DNA of 64,000 bases from Zygnema cylindricum (taxonomy: Eukaryota; Streptophyta; Zygnematophyceae; Zygnematales; Zygnemataceae). Positions 32,650-44,648 of this stretch are shown here, one piece after another. The first letter of the stretch is position 1. Every line of letters starts with the position of its first letter. The position numbers and the translations under genes were made by a program. Below the pieces are notes generated by a model. It was not told the DNA's origin. It saw nothing but the letters and a program-made list of their open reading frames with translations, and ran no database searches. Where the stretch lies: NCBI GenBank assembly GCA_037447655.1, contig JBBHKE010000195.1, positions 158,423-222,422 of the forward strand, written 5' to 3'.

Positions 32650-33913
32650 TGTTGAAAAAGGTATTTTACATTCTATCTCTTTAGTCTATGGTCTTACTTA
32701 GTCCCCATGCTTGTCGTAGTCACTGAGGACTAACAAGCAGCCATGGTTACCTCAAGCAGACAATGCGACAACAAAAGAAACAGCCCCTGCAAAAGATAGG
32801 CGGTCAAGACCAGGATATGATCCTATGACCTTTAGGATGACCGTCGTACCGCATAGCCGTTCGCCTTATCCGTTCAACCTTGATGAACATTAAAGTATAA
32901 TGGGTGTGATTGATGTTTAAACATTACGCGGCGACATATCCCATTTAACGATCTCCGGCACAGAATGAACATCAAAACAAACTAGACCGCACAAAATACT
33001 AGACCGCACGAAATGAACGAAACGACATTTAAATTCAACGGACAAAATCAAATGTCGATTCGTGATCGACGGCTCACAGAGGAGCCGGCCTACCGGAATG
33101 GACATTTGGCGGTTTGCGAGCCAATGTCGGCAGACGACACGTGGGAAGTCATGAGTGGACGGCGAATATTACTGGGAGAGAAGCTACGGCTCAGGAATTG
33201 ACAAGCGTCAACGGGATGGCCATACGGTACCATGGCCGTACAAGAAGTACAGCGGCACATGTACCTTCTTGTACTTTACAGTCATATGATTGGTTGGGTA
33301 CAGTAGTAGTAGGGGGTTTAGAGAGGGAGTTTAGGACTTTGACTTTTTTAGGCACTTCTCTCTGAGAGACCATTTGTGTTTATAGGCCATCTTTGGCCAG
33401 CCATAACTTAATGCTCAGGGGAGCAATTTCAGCGATGCTGCGGACTCAGGGGAGTCCAAGCTACACAGAGGTGTAGTCGGTCAGAGTACCTGCGTGCCAG
33501 TGTGACACTTTTTCAGTAGGAAAGTCAAAAGGGTAAGTATTATCCTAGAGGCTTCATATAAGTTGGACATTCTGTGGACCAATCGAGGTCACAGAATTAC
33601 AATATATTTACACGGTTCGGGTTCGCGTCCGTGCATGAATTGTTGCACATGCGCTTGGTCGTTAATTTGGTGTGAATTAGCCATTCCGTCATTGTTAATG
33701 TATTTGCCAAACTTGCTAAGTGTATCGTTTGTTCAACCACTTAATGGTTAAGGTGCCCGGCTATATGGATTCCAAAGGTCGCAGGTTCGAATCCGGGCTA
33801 AGGTAAGATATGGTAAAATGCCCTCTTTGGCAGACATGGCGTGTCTTTGAACCTCTCCTCTTTATAGTCCAACTAGAATAAAGAAGTGAACTATTAATTA
33901 CCTCTTTTCAACA
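32650..33913 (+). mobile_element. Copia 1 3' LTR, full length
   Basis: It begins TGTTGAAAAAGG and ends CCTCTTTTCAACA, the matching inverted LTR end, for 1264 bp. The preceding AAATAAAGCGGG is a plausible polypurine tract. No clear target duplication pairs the outer flanks (ATATA before 26710, TTATG after 33913), consistent with rearrangement on the left. The copy-2 segment resumes directly after it. Confidence 0.75.
33742..33794 (+). other. tRNA-like Pol III promoter boxes in LTR
   Basis: TGGTTAAGGTG (A-box-like, near 33745) and GGTTCGAATCC (perfect B box, 33784-33794) are spaced as in a tRNA gene. The stretch resembles the start and T arm of Leu/Ser-type tRNAs, but no proper acceptor stem or T stem closes. 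It is probably a tRNA-derived SINE head or tRNA relic captured in the LTR, not a functional tRNA. Confidence 0.5.
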
Positions 33914-33924
33914 TTATGCTATGA

Positions 33925-35136
33925 AAATGTTCTCTCTTTCCGTATCGTTGCACTTATAGCCAACCTGTGGTGAATGCTAAATGGTACAGTTCGAATGGGT
34001 GAATAGGGCTCCAAGTGAAAGTGGTATTGAGTGCGAGCAGCACTGGCTACTCCGTAGATTTTTCACCTTCGCAAATTTTCCACATTTCCGTGAAAAGACG
34101 TTGCACCATCAAGAACCCCCTCAGTAAAAAACCGTACAAGGTGCATTCGAACAAAAACGGACATCCTTGTATTTTTTTCCGTCGTTAAAAAATGCTGAAA
34201 AATTTTCACATGTGAGAATACGTTTTCCTATTTGTGAAAACGATCATGCTTTATTTAAAACACATCGCCGATGTGTTTTATGATAAGTTTGAAGATGACG
34301 TGAGAGTGGGTCGAAAAAAAACACAAGACGACAAATTTTCGTACATACTAAGTTCGAAGATGGCGCAAATTGTACTGTACAAATTTTTGATATCTTCATA
34401 CGGTTGCAACTTTTGCAGTACGACGCTAAGTTTTAAAGAAAAACGACACAAAAAAACCCGTACTTAGCCACATGGGTCGTACTCTAACAACAAACTTGTT
34501 ACTTAAAGATGTGACGATTCTATACGTCGACAATGCCCGTGACGGCTTTCAACGTGTAAAATCTGTCTTACCGCACCGTATTTTTCGAAACTTTTTGAAG
34601 CGTCGCTAGACACATCGAAACTTTTAAAACGATTCGGTATGTCGCATGTCATTGCGTGACATTGTAGACGTATAGCATTGTCGCTTGGCTTTGCTACATG
34701 CTTTTGCGTAAACCTCTCCTGTCTAGCCGCCATGACTTCGTAAAATTTTCACCTTTACATGAGATGACATTGCAGCGCCGAGGCAAATGCAAAAAAAGAC
34801 GTACAAGATGCAAACGGAAAAAATAAACAACCTTGTAATTTTTATCGTCATCAAAAACTTCTGAAAACGTTTTACACGTGGAAATATGTTTTCCTATTTG
34901 TCAAAGCGGGTTTACTTTAGTTAAAACACATCCCTGATGTTGTTTAATATAAGTTTGAAGATGACGTGACAGTGGGTTGAAAACACACAAGAATAACTTT
35001 TTGTGCATCTTAAGTTTGAATATGACGCAGGTTGTACTCTACAATTTCGCGATTTCTTTGTATGGTTGCAACTTTGGCAGTACGACGCTAAGTTTTTAAA
35101 AAAATTGACTCGTTATTAGCCACATGGGGCCGCACC
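33925..35136 (+). mobile_element. Elements A (3' part) and B, copy 2
   Basis: This matches 13546-14700. The A right end (CACATGGGTCGTACTC, TAA) is at about 34474-34490 and the B right end (CACATGGGGCCGCACC) at about 35120-35136. The left half of A is missing because the Copia LTR abuts it. Confidence 0.7.
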
Positions 35137-36366
35137 TTTATTGTTCTATTTTTTATGAAATTCGTACGTCACTTGAGATCGTGTATTTAAGAATAACGTG
35201 GGTTTTATTATTTTGTCGTGGCCCCCCTAATTACAAATCGAGTTTTTGTATTTATGGTACAGTTTTAGCTAATCCAATTTACACTATTGAATAACCAATA
35301 TTTCTTTTGTACCGACATTTCGCTCTTTGCCGAAATGTATCGCGATTTGTGTTATTTCTTGTATTTTTTTCTACCCCATCCTGTTGGCGATAATTCTATT
35401 TTTTGATATTTGCTTCCCTTGGTTGAGTCTCTTTTGTTTTTTCTTCCAATTCGGTCCATCCTGTTTGTTGTTATAACAACTCTTGTTTTTGTTCCTGGTT
35501 TTTTTGTAAATCATACGAGATACGATAGCGTGGGATTTGTGTTGTTCTTGTTGATTCTACTTCTTGTTATAAAGACGTGGGTTTTTTGGAAACGATTAAA
35601 GAATTAAAGAGAAATGGGGTCTATTTAATGTCTTTAACAATTAGCTTGAAAGGTTGTCACTACAATACTCTTCAATGTTAATTTGTATGTAAATGGTTTT
35701 CTTTGTATGTTTTTTTCTTTGCATGTTTTACAAAAATTGGTCTATGTTGATATTTTGCTAGACACAATGTACTTCTAGGGTTTTGTAAGTTTTAATGAAA
35801 TGACGTGTTGTTGGTTTGTATTTCAGGATATTTGAATGAGTAGACATTGGAATCTAATAGACAGTGGACATTCAAAACTTGGATTTGACATTTAATCGAA
35901 TGTTTTACATTGGATTTCAAGCGTTGGATAAAATCAAATGGATATGGAATAGTATACAATGGTCATTTCTCGTTTATTTACAAAATTTGGAGGAAAATTC
36001 CTCTGTTCATTACACGTGACTTTTGAATCTTCCATTTGGAGATACAACTTTTTGTGTAATCTTCCCTACAACGAGCGAAATGATTAAAATTACCGTAAAA
36101 CAAGTTTTGTAACACTCCCCTATCGGACATAATGTCCGTAGAAAGGAAAAATCAGTTATAAAATAGTGTGGACAACTAGTGGGCAACACTTTGCGACCAA
36201 CAAGGAATTTGAATACTCACGCCTTTAAATAAATACACATCATTCCTAAACTTCTAAGCGATTGCAAAGGTTTGACGATGGCCCGACCAAAAATCCAGCA
36301 AAAACCTCGCACTTAATCGCTAATATTAATTTCGATTTCTGTTGATGGACAGTTTCACCACTACTC
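35137..36366. other. Duplicated non-coding spacer, copy 2
   Basis: Collinear with 14704-15493, then 16280-16577, then 18110-18249. It holds the empty site of element C near 35920-35930 and the junction of the 1.5-kb block missing from this copy near 36220. No gene. Confidence 0.6.
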
Positions 36367-36369
36367 TAA

Positions 36370-37366
36370 GGGTGCTTTCGCATGTAACCGAAAACTTTAG
36401 TCTTGTAGCTTTGTTTTTAACGAAGATTATCTGTACTATTTTCAGAGCATTCGTATGTAAAGAAATGAGGTCGTTACTTTAGATTGTGACGGATGTAGAC
36501 GTGGGTGTAATTTGTGACGGTTGTAGACCACTACAAAACTCGCGACAATTGATGACGTTTACAAAATAGCGACGGCTGTAGGCGTCTAGCTACTTGTGAC
36601 ATTGTAGATGTTTAGGGTTTGTGACATTTTGACGTCTCGCTCAAATCAAATTCTAAAATTTCCGCCATGGTTCCTCGGATTTGTTTTTAAGTATTTTCTC
36701 ACTCTATTTGACATCAAATTACGCCCAAACATATAAAAAAAAATCGTTTTTAGAAATCTTTCATTTGATACCATTATTGACTTTTTTCATTGCAAGAATT
36801 GTGAGATAGACGCGGTAGTGGGAGCGGGAGAGAGAGAGAGGCGCTTTCATGGACTTCGCTTTTGCGAAATGACGTCCATTGGTCGAGACCCCCTCCACGG
36901 CCCTTGTACGGAAAAAAGCGCACGGAAAAAAGTCACGCACAAGCTGGAAACGTTTTATTTTTGGTACTACGGGCACAAAAATTGTCAAAAACTTCCGACA
37001 CGTGCCACAGCATCTGACTACTCGCTCACCTCATGGAACTTTAAATTCACCTCGCGAGGTGATTTTATATTAAGTTCCATGATGAGCTGAAAGGACGCAA
37101 AAATGGGTCGAAATGCGTTAAACGACAAACTGCATCGCGCTAGACGACAAACTGCATCGCGCTAGACGACAAACTGCATCGCGCTAGACGACAAACTGCA
37201 TCGCGCTAGACGACAAACTGCAGTACATGTAAAGTTTCAAGGCAACGCAACTTGTACACCGTTAATTTCAAATTTCTGCTACGGCTGCGGATTTTCTCGT
37301 TTTTTCCTAAGTTATGGGGGAAAACGACAAGAAATAACTGTAACTTTAGCACATGCGAAAGTACCC
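36370..37366. mobile_element. PIF/Harbinger-like element, GGGTRCTTTCGCATGT TIR
   Basis: Left end GGGTGCTTTCGCATGTAA and right end inverted (CACATGCGAAAGTACCC), with TAA target duplication at 36367-36369 and 37367-37369. The partner segment near 18245-18255 reads CTCTAACTTGTC with no insert, the empty site. The 997-bp interior has no transposase but holds a TCACCTCGCGAGGTGA palindrome (37048-37063) and a 22-bp tandem array. Confidence 0.9.
37123..37222. repeat. 22-bp tandem repeat, 4.5 units
   Basis: Unit CGACAAACTGCATCGCGCTA plus GA is repeated exactly four times and then in part, inside the TIR element. Confidence 0.95.
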
Positions 37367-37369
37367 TAA

Positions 37370-39725
37370 CTTTTCCAAATTTAAAGTACGACATTTACAA
37401 GTGGGATACGAATTAATTCCGTTTTAGGAGAGTCAGTGCGTATAATACTTTCTGTAAATACCTCATTACAGAACTATGTTTGAAGGACGAAGTGGTGTGT
37501 TGTTAATTAGGCTTGTTATGTGCATTAAATTTGGTGGTTTCGGTCGATTAGTACCCGCAATGTAAGGCCAAAACTATATTCAGCCACGTGGAATTTAGCC
37601 TTCGAAATGTCAGTGCAGGAGAATGCGCCGAGATTTGACCAGAGTGTTCTGTGAACATTCACCTTCGTGAATTAAAAGTCCGTGCCCGACAGGACAAAAT
37701 ACTGCTGTGTACTTCTTAACCGACAAAGTTAAGGGCTTGCTTAATTGGATCACTATTTGTGTCAAACAATCATTAGAATGTGGATACCGCCGTCCGATTC
37801 AAATTCTGAAGTATCGCACGGCAAGTAGATTGCCTTCGCATGATTATAGGCTTGGATTTACGGATACTGTGCAGATTTGCGTCGGAAAATTCAAAATTGT
37901 GACCAGTTTTCCCGATGATTCAGGGTCGAGCCCCCTTGCAGCGAACATTCAATAAACTAAATAAGCTGGTTTTGAAAATTTAAGATTCGTGGCAACAAAT
38001 TTTGTGGCGAACGCGAGATGATACCACATGCTTACACGTCGGTCATTCTACATACCGTATCCGATAAATATCTTTGGCTAGATTGAGTAGTTTCTTTGAA
38101 ATTTTGAAGTCACATGGTCGGCTGCATTCAGCCAACAAACTTTCGGAAGATATTTTTGGCTGACCGTACAGCTGACCAATCGCCGCGCCAATTCTGGTAG
38201 CATTGGCTGAAAATGTTTCAGTTGGCGCGAAGCTCTGTGGATTAAGGTGACGCCAGCTCTTTTGTTTTTTTATTCATTTCTTATCCTCGTCCTTTTTTTT
38301 ATCCTGTTTGTGTACCTATGCACAGTGTTTCGTCCATTTGTTTTAAAGGGGGGAATGTTTTTCATTTTCCACGTTCATCCATTCTATATACTGTTTCGGA
38401 GATAGGGAAACTAACAAAAATACAAAATTTCCAACATCCGCTTACGAACAGCAAGGCCGTACGAAAAATATTTTGTTTAAAATTTTCGATCTACTTTTTC
38501 TATAGACAGGTTGAAGTTTTTTTTTTTTTTTTTTAAACCTAGATTGTGGATATCCTCCGCAACACATTTTCGTGTTCTGAGCGTTCCTTCTACTACAGCC
38601 ACGTGTGATCCCGATGCCTCTGCAACTTCGTGGTGTTTTCCTCAACGTCAGTTCGGGCATTTCAAGTTTTTTTTTGACCTTAGTGCACATGGCGACAAAA
38701 ACTGTGACTTCTCTGCCTGACAGCAATGAGAACGACACCTGTCCGTTTTCCTAAACTTTATGGAAATTCCGCCCAGAATACGACACGCCTTTTTTTTGCC
38801 AATCAGAAGTCGACAAATGATTTCACCACGTAGTCATCAACTGCGACTTTTCGTACACCATCTGTGCGACACTGTCGCCAAAAGGTTGCCAGGTTATCAC
38901 AGTACACGCATATCCACACCATTTCAAAAAAAGAATTCATCCACTCACATTTGGAAGCGTGTCCATCGCAGTATGGCGTTCCTCCAATGGCGTTCCTCCA
39001 ATTCCAATTTATGCGGACGTCAACACGGTTCCCAGATGCAATGTAATGTCACGTAGCACGAAATGAAATCGTACGACAGTACGACAACCTAACCACGTCG
39101 CTGCGACGTCATGCGACGTTGAGAGATCGTACGCCGCCCGCTGCTCGCCCTTAGACAACGTGGCCGAATGAAATACCTTTAAAAGATTGCATAATACCGT
39201 ACTGCGTCTTTGCTTCGCCACGTTTTAGTAAATTTCGTGTGAGTGTATCTGAACTTCGTTTGACGGCTTCAGCGGGCGCCACGCGTCGAACAGTAATGGG
39301 AAATGAATGAGGACAAAATTATTTGAGGCAGGACGCTTGCCGCTGGCAACTCCAAAAGAGTATATCCTCGAGTTCTCCGTCTCATATTTTCAAATTCAAA
39401 CAAATATCTTGGCGAGAAGTCCGCGGGAAGCCGTGAGCGCAAATTTTACCTTCAGAGCCGTTCCTTTTTAAGTGATTCAAAATATTTGTATTTGGAGATT
39501 CAAAGAGAGAGAGAGAGAGAACGAGAGAGAGACTAGGAAGGAGAAGAACGTCAAAACGTTTTTAAGATCTAAAAAAGAGGAGAAAAAGAGACTTGACAGG
39601 AGGAACGAAAAACAGACTCGTCAGTTCGAATTTTCTTCATCGTTTTCTTCTCAGCAGATCTCTGACACAACCGCACCATCCCTTTTTATAACCTCACCCT
39701 TCATTTTTGACTATTTACACACCCC
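37370..39725. other. Upstream region of kinase copy 2
   Basis: Collinear with 18250-20678, with several percent or more substitutions and indels. No gene supported. It ends with the conserved TATA-like TTTTTATAA near 39683-39691. Confidence 0.5.
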
Positions 39726-40251
39726 ATGGGTATCGAATGGATATCCGATGTGGTGACAATGTCCCCATTTCCGGAAAATAAATTGACCATAATAGTTCCC
39801 CAAAGGAAAAAACCCTATCCCCCTTTCTCCCTCCCCCCCGGAATTCTTATTGCCGATCCGACGGAGAATCTGTATCCGTTCACCTTTACGGAAACCGTTA
39901 CTGAAAACGATACGGAAAACGATACGGAAAGCGGAAGAAAAAATGTCGCGGAGAACGCAACGGAGACATTTGCACATGGAAACGAAGCTACAAATGGCGC
40001 TTCCAAAAACTTTTCGAGACTTCTTCTCTCTTCCTATGACAGTTTTTTGGGTTCCTCGGGAGGTGAAAATGGGGATTTGGGGTTTATCCTTTCGGAGAGG
40101 ACGGAGGACATGAGGGCGCACTACAGGATGGGGAGAGAGATAGGGAGAGGCCATTTTGGGGTGGTGAGGGAGTGTGAGAAGGTTGGGACTGCGGAGATGG
40201 CGGCTTGTAAATCAATTTACAAGGAGAGTTTAAAGGTGGGTTTGCGTGCTC

Positions 40252-40313
<62 letters not shown>

Positions 40314-42970
40314 TCTCTCTCTCTCCCTCTCTTCTTCTCCCTTTCTCCGTCTCTTCCCCTCTTTCTCTCTCTCTCCCTTTCTCTGGATCTCTCACCTTCT
40401 CTGTCTCTCAAATTCTGGCCTGTCTCTCTCGCCTTCTCCACCCGTCCTCTCCTTCCCTCTCCCACTCCCCCTCCATCTCTCCCTCCTCTTTCTATTTTTT
40501 CCCCTTCTTTTCTACTTTTTTCCCCATTCGTAACTCCTTTTCCGTACCCTTTCACCTACTTTTTCCCCTACCTGTTTCCTTACCTTTTTCCGTACCTTTT
40601 TCTCCTCCTCTCTCCCTCTCTTTTCGCAGCAAAAGGAGGAGATACAGGAGCTCCAGGCGGAAATCTGCATTATGGAGAGGGTTCAGGATCACCCCAATGT
40701 GGTACAATTGAGGGACGTTTTCGAGGACTCCGAGGCCGTACACCTCCTCATGGAGCTCTGCGAGGAGGGAGATCTCTTCGACCACATCGCGAGAAAAAAA
40801 CGACTTCCCGAACCGGAAGCCGCGAAAATTTTCAGGTTGGTTGTTTTTTTTTTTTTTTTTGTCTGTTTGTTTATTTGTTCTGTGTCTCTCTTTCTGTCTC
40901 TGTCTCTGTCTGTGCCTCATTCTCTCTCTCTTTCTTTTGTAAAGCCTCCACTAATTTCCCTCCCTCTGCTCCTCCTCTCTCCCCTCCTGTTTTGTCGTTT
41001 CCCCACAGCCAAGCGGTCCTCCCATTCCACCACTCCCACAACCAAAACCCGAACTAATCCCCCTCCCTCCCTCCCTCCCTCCTTTCTCCTCCTTTTTTGT
41101 CGTTTTCCCTGCAGCCAAGCCGTCCTCGCGGTCCGTCACTGTCACAGTCGCGGCGTCATCCACCGCGACTTGAAGCCCGAGAACCTCATGCTCCAAACCG
41201 CCGCCTCGGGGGGAGAGGCGGGGTTTACGGTGAAGCTGGGCGACTTTGGATTGGCCGTCGTGGCGGCGCCCGGGGAGTTGGTGACGGGGCTCGCGGGGTC
41301 GCCCTTCTATATGGCGCCGGAAATTGTGGGGAGGAAACCGTACGGAAGGGAGGTGGACGTGTGGAGCTTGGGAGTTGTTTTGTATACCGCGCTTTCCGGT
41401 GAGAAACATATATATTGTTGGGGAGACTGGGGGGAAATTGGGGGAAAATGGCACTGGAGTTGGTGAGGAGGAAACTGTACGGAAGGGAGAGAGATGGGAA
41501 GAGTTGGGGAGGTTTTCTCTGTACGGCCCTCGAGGGGGAGAAAGGGTATTGTGATTTGAATGTAGGACTGGGGAGAAAACGGGAGGGAAATTGGGGGAAA
41601 TTGGGAGAAATTGAGGAAAAATTGGGAGGGAAATGGAGGGAAATAGGGGGAAATGGGGGGAGACTTGAGGAAAGATGAGGGAAATTGGTGGGAATTGGGG
41701 GAAATTGGCACTGGAATTAGAGTGGAAATTGTACGGATGAACGATTGACGTTAAAGAGTTTGGGCATAAGTAGTAAATGTTACTTTATAAAACGTTTAAT
41801 AAATGTTATTCTATAAAACTTTTAATAAATGTTATTTTGTACATTGTCCTCCCCAGTAAAAAACTGAACGTGGGAAGTAGAAATGGGACAGATAGGGAAA
41901 GTGGGCGGGAAATCGTCGAGAAAATGGGGGTTAAAGGAATTGGGGTAAAAGAAGTCGGGTAAAAAAGTCAGAGAAAGAAGTCGGGGTAATTGGGAAAAAT
42001 TCGGAAAACTCGACTTTTGATTGAAAAAATTAATCGGGTTTTAATGGGGTGTTATAGAGTCCAAAATGGAGCCTTGAGTTTACTTAGGCTTAAAAAATAA
42101 GTAAATTGTATTCTAGATTTGATTCTTGGATACCTTCTCGTCTCAAATTTCATCTCCGCTACACTTTTTTCTTCTCTCTCTTTTCCCAAATGCGACTCTG
42201 ACATTTCTTCCCTCTCTCTCCCTCTCTCTCCCTCTTCCCCAGGATTTCTTCCCTTTTGGGGAAATTCGCACGAGGAAACCTTCGCCGCCATTGGTCGAGG
42301 AAATCCCGATTTCGTAAAAAAACCGTGGCAAAAAATTTCCCCCGAAGCAAAATCTTTGGTACGGAAAATGTTAACTCCGGACCCCAAAAAGAGAGTCAAA
42401 ATAGACGATATTTTGACGCACCCATGGGTCCTATCTCACTGCCCCCCTTCCCTCCCTATGACTCGACCGATATCCATAACCCAAAACCCTTCCTTCCCTT
42501 CCCTTCCCTCCTTCTCCTTCCAGTCCGTACGTTTTCCTCCATGGTCCCCTAAAGAATATGGGGAAAGTCCCATCCCTCAAGCTCTCTCGGCCCCCAAAGG
42601 ACAATTTTCTCCTCCTCGTACTCCCTCTCCTCAGGCTTCTCCTAGGAATATGCCTCCGAAACCGAGTATCTCTCTGCTTCCCTTCACCCCTCCGGGAACC
42701 CCCAAAAAAGAGGGAGAAACCAGTCACGTCACGCTTTTTGCGGCGACTTTAGCGAATCCTTTCCGATTTTTTCAGCATCCGTCACAGGAGAGGGAGATAG
42801 AGGGGGAGAGAGAGGAGAGGGAGGAGAGGGAGGGGGGGGAGAGGGAGAGGGAAGTGGAGGAGGAGAGGGAGAGGCTACGGAAGCATTTGGCAGTGGGAGC
42901 TGAGAGGACTTTGAGACCATTTTTTTTGTCGGAAGTGTTTGAGAAGTTTTCGAAAAGGGAAGTTATTTAG
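39726..42970 (+). CDS. PEPKR2-like Ser/Thr protein kinase, copy 2
   Basis: Exons 39726-40235, 40630-40835, 41115-41398 and 42243-42970 give 575 residues. The kinase domain is residue-for-residue the same as copy 1. Five substitutions lie in the first 43 residues (for example KLTIIV for KLKIIV, PPFSL for PLFSL). The C-terminus keeps a shorter Arg/Glu repeat and ends in HLAVGAERTLRPFFLSEVFE plus about ten more residues, so this copy probably shows the ancestral form. The tail before it is SP/TP-rich, suggesting control by proline-directed kinases, and there are no EF hands, so no direct calcium control is expected. The 279-bp second intron is open in frame. This is the more intact of the two tandem copies. 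Confidence 0.88.
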
Positions 42971-44645
42971 GGTTTTTTAGGGTTTTCTAGGGTTTTTTGG
43001 AGGGACCAAGAGGAGCTTTGGAGGAAAAATAAAAAAAGAAACATTAGAATCAGGAAACAATTTCAAATACTTTTCGGTCAGATGTTAAATCGTTTTTTTG
43101 CCGGTTTCGCTCTCTGTGGATCGGTTCTCTCTCTATTTTACACCGTTTTTTCTTTATCGCAAAGAACTTTCTTTTTCTCGAGGAAAAGAAAACGGTAATT
43201 TTTTTAGGTCTAATTTTTAAATTTGGAATTTTCTCTTTTTCCTTTTTTGGTTTTCGACAAGTTTGCTGAACTACTGTTTTATACTCTTTGTAAAAAAAGT
43301 TAATTTAATAGGGAGAAAAAGAGAAGAGATAGAGAGAAAAGAGAGAGAGTCAGAGAATAGATAGAGAGAGACGAGCGAGAGAGGAGAGAGAGAAAGGGTT
43401 TTAGGAAATATTATTCGGGTTGATGGTTTTTTAGTTTATTTTTATTTTTCGGTTTCTTTAAAAGATGTAGATGCAGTGAAATTTTAACCTTCTGGTTGAA
43501 AATATGTACACAGGAAAAATTTGAAAAGGTCATGAATCGGAAAGTTGAAAAGAAAATTCTTTTTTTCGGCATAAAGAATTTATTTTCTTTCCGAAATTAT
43601 TCGAGGGTTTCTTCTTTTTCTCATTTTTTTCGATTTTTTTTACTAGTGTTTCTATTCCTTACTTTTTTACCTCCAGAATAGATCTAGAAAGATTTTGCAA
43701 ACACTTGTAAATTGTTTAGCGAAGACAGGTGACTTTTTTATTTTATGATTTTTACTTTTAGATTAGACGGTAAAAAGGTAGTTAAAAACGGAAAACAGTG
43801 ACATTTCTTTAAGAATTTTGTTTGTTTTTTTGTTTTTTGTATAGATGCATTTCCCGAATCGTCGAATTTCATTTGTTAAAAATAAATTACAATTTTTTTC
43901 TTTTTGCTTTCTTCCTTTGTTCCGACAGTTATGAGTAAGTTGATGAGAGAACAAAAACTTCTTTTTAGTTGCTTTGTAATAATTTATCTTTGTAATAATT
44001 TGAAAATAAAGTGTACTTTTAAAAGATGCAAGTTTTGTGTTCGTCACACTATGTAAGGTTTAACATTTTTAAAATATTTATTTATTGCCCTTTTTTTTTT
44101 AATGCTCAAGTTGTGACCATAGTAGTCCACATTACTTTGGAACCTTGTGCTTTATTTTGAGTTCTTCGCCCTATTGATAAAGCTTTGGTGTAGAAGTTGC
44201 TATGGTATCTGATTTGTACCCTAATATTTGTATATACAATTATATCTTCTATGTTTGTTGAATGTTTTTACTCCACCATAACATATGTTTATGATCATTA
44301 TTCAACGTTTTCGGTTTTTGTGTTTTGACATGTACTTTTCTGTTCGTGTACATTGTTGTCTTGTAGCTATCAACGTGGTTTGTGGTGAAACAAAACCAAA
44401 TGGAACTAATGTAAAGAAAAAATGGGTATTGTGGTTTGGTTCTTATTTTCCAACCAGTTTTAATCGGTTCCGTTCCGTTCTTTCCGGTCAAACCCGGTTT
44501 AAACCGCTGGAGGAATGCACAGTCAGAATTACACATACGGAAAATAAATCTACAGTATAAAAAGGAATTATACTTATTGCAAAACCTGCGATGAAAAAAC
44601 CATTTGATTGCAAAATAAGAAAAAATAAACAAAAAAGAAAAGCAA
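42971..44645. other. Downstream region of kinase copy 2
   Basis: Non-coding, AT-rich, with GA-rich stretches at about 43315-43395. Collinear with 24019-25725. Confidence 0.5.
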
Positions 44646-44648
44646 TTA

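Noticed and set aside
33742-33794. Functional tRNA gene
   Set aside because: The A and B boxes are good, but the T stem and acceptor stem do not pair properly; a relic or SINE head is more likely.
37123-37222. CRISPR-like array
   Set aside because: Units are contiguous 22-bp tandem repeats without spacers, in a eukaryotic transposon.
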